Shown: in pieces, positions 4,929 to 5,270 of the stretch
How positions within the stretch are numbered: position 1 is the first letter of the stretch
How the letters are laid out: every line of letters starts with the position of its first letter
From: Mariprofundus sp.
Lineage (GTDB): Bacteria; Pseudomonadota; Zetaproteobacteria; Mariprofundales; Mariprofundaceae
DNA length: 5,270 nt
Assembly: GCA_030951095.1 (NCBI GenBank)
Contig: JAUZQI010000028.1
Location: 1-5,270, forward strand
Reading direction: 5' to 3'
Notes under the pieces: generated by a model
Databases searched by the model: none
Told to the model about the DNA's origin: nothing
What the model saw: only the letters and a program-made list of their open reading frames with translations
Program-made: the position numbers and the translations under genes

Positions 4929-5222
4929 ATGAGTAAAGCAAAGCGTAAGAATTTCACGAGTGAGTTTAAGGCCAAGGTGGCGATTGAGGCCCTCCGGGGC
5001 ATCCATACTGTGAATGAGATAGGCCAGGAACGTGGCGTCCATCCAACGCAAGTCGGTACGTGGAAGAAGTCACTGCAAGATCAGGCTTCTACACTGTTTG
5101 ATGCCAAACGTGGCCCAAAACGGATTGATCCATCAAGCACTCCAGAGCGGCTCTATGCTGAGATTGGCCGCCTGAAAATGGAGTTGGACTGGCTTAAAAA
5201 AAAGTCCGGGATCAGCCAGTGA
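4929..5222 (+). CDS. IS3-family transposase OrfA
   Basis: OrfA is the DNA-binding part of the IS3-type transposase and recognises the IS ends. The 97-residue product has the expected size. An HTH_Tnp_1-type helix-turn-helix spans roughly residues 9-50: FTSEFKAKVAIEALRG, then VNEIGQERGVHPTQVGTWKK. The family motif LYAEIGRLKMELDWLKKKSG (75-94) forms a leucine zipper with Leu75, Leu82 and Leu89 in heptad spacing, for multimerisation. The start has AGGGG eight bases upstream. The gene ends just after an A AAA AAG slippery heptamer (5198-5204), where a minus-one ribosomal shift would fuse it to OrfB, the catalytic DDE part. No damage is visible. Confidence 0.93.
   Translation: MSKAKRKNFTSEFKAKVAIEALRGIHTVNEIGQERGVHPTQVGTWKKSLQDQASTLFDAKRGPKRIDPSSTPERLYAEIGRLKMELDWLKKKSGISQ
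5198..5204 (+). promoter_or_regulatory. Programmed -1 frameshift site (A AAA AAG)
   Basis: The heptamer A AAA AAG is in the correct register with the orfA codons AAA (5199-5201) and AAG (5202-5204), inside a run of eight A. After slipping back one base, the frame stays open through 5269. This is the standard arrangement for making the IS3-family OrfAB fusion transposase. A stimulatory downstream structure cannot be checked because the window ends. Confidence 0.75.
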
Positions 5223-5270
5223 ATGAGCGCAAGCAATGGGTCAGCAGCAGCGAACCATTGCCCGTGACAC
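5204..5270 (+). CDS. IS3-family transposase OrfB, start only (cut by window edge)
   Basis: In the minus-one frame relative to orfA, 22 codons are open: VRDQPVNERKQWVSSSEPL followed by PVT. The position and the short polar beginning fit the entry into OrfB, which carries the rve/DDE integrase domain further on. Translation would occur mainly as an OrfAB fusion through the slippery site; an independent start at GTG 5219, which overlaps the orfA stop, is possible. No catalytic residue lies inside the window, so the call rests on context. Confidence 0.6.

Larger units (their letters stand above)
4861..5270 (+). mobile_element. IS3-family insertion sequence, left part (runs off the window)
   Basis: The sensor's coding logic ends at about 4860. 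The following GC-rich segment TAGTGGCCCCCTG (from 4865) and a hairpin CCTGT/ACAGG (4874-4878 with 4885-4889) precede an IS3-type orfA with its own ribosome binding site. The exact left terminus is uncertain within about 4861-4868, because the right end and the expected 3-bp target duplication are outside the window. The orientation matches that of the interrupted sensor gene. Confidence 0.75.

Noticed and set aside
1..5270. CRISPR array, phage or defence island
   Set aside because: No regularly spaced repeats and no nuclease, helicase, toxin or phage genes are visible. The non-IS genes are housekeeping, transport or sensing functions.

Overview
This window reads as a stretch of proteobacterial chromosome of moderate GC. 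The gene set (RlmE, a YadG/YadH-type ABC-2 exporter, ErpA) and the protein motifs are closest to gammaproteobacterial-type families. A related lineage cannot be excluded from sequence alone. Four housekeeping or transport genes on the minus strand sit between mobile DNA at both window edges. No clearly new multi-gene system is visible; the interest lies in small regulatory and mobile features.

Layout. Positions 1-307 hold the 5' end of an IS5-family insertion sequence on the minus strand: outer end, ribosome binding site and the first 81 codons of its transposase. Positions 312-556 contain no convincing gene, only a half-matching Fur-box-like motif. rlmE (676-1326, minus) lies between two oppositely oriented copies of a small non-coding inverted-repeat element at 557-621 and 1390-1552. 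The shorter copy equals the longer one minus exactly 98 bp between two GAGTGG direct repeats. Upstream on the minus strand come the ABC transporter genes yadH (1647-2417) and yadG (2404-3369), which overlap by 14 bp. Then come an intrinsic terminator and erpA (3446-3811). erpA has a well-formed sigma-70-type promoter overlapped by an IscR type-1-like operator.

On the plus strand a membrane sensor gene (4039-4896) has an N-terminal four-helix-bundle domain and a HAMP domain, then stops abruptly. Its last codons are the end of an IS3-family element whose orfA (4929-5222), A AAA AAG frameshift site and start of orfB fill the right edge. The sensor has therefore probably lost its output domain to the insertion. 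Its leader has a nine-C tract inside a 16-codon upstream reading frame whose stop overlaps the sensor start.

Functional picture: RlmE methylates 23S rRNA, YadGH is a small exporter of unknown substrate, and ErpA delivers Fe-S clusters, probably under Fe-S-responsive control. The three units are probably separately transcribed or only loosely coupled. The sensor is unrelated and broken.
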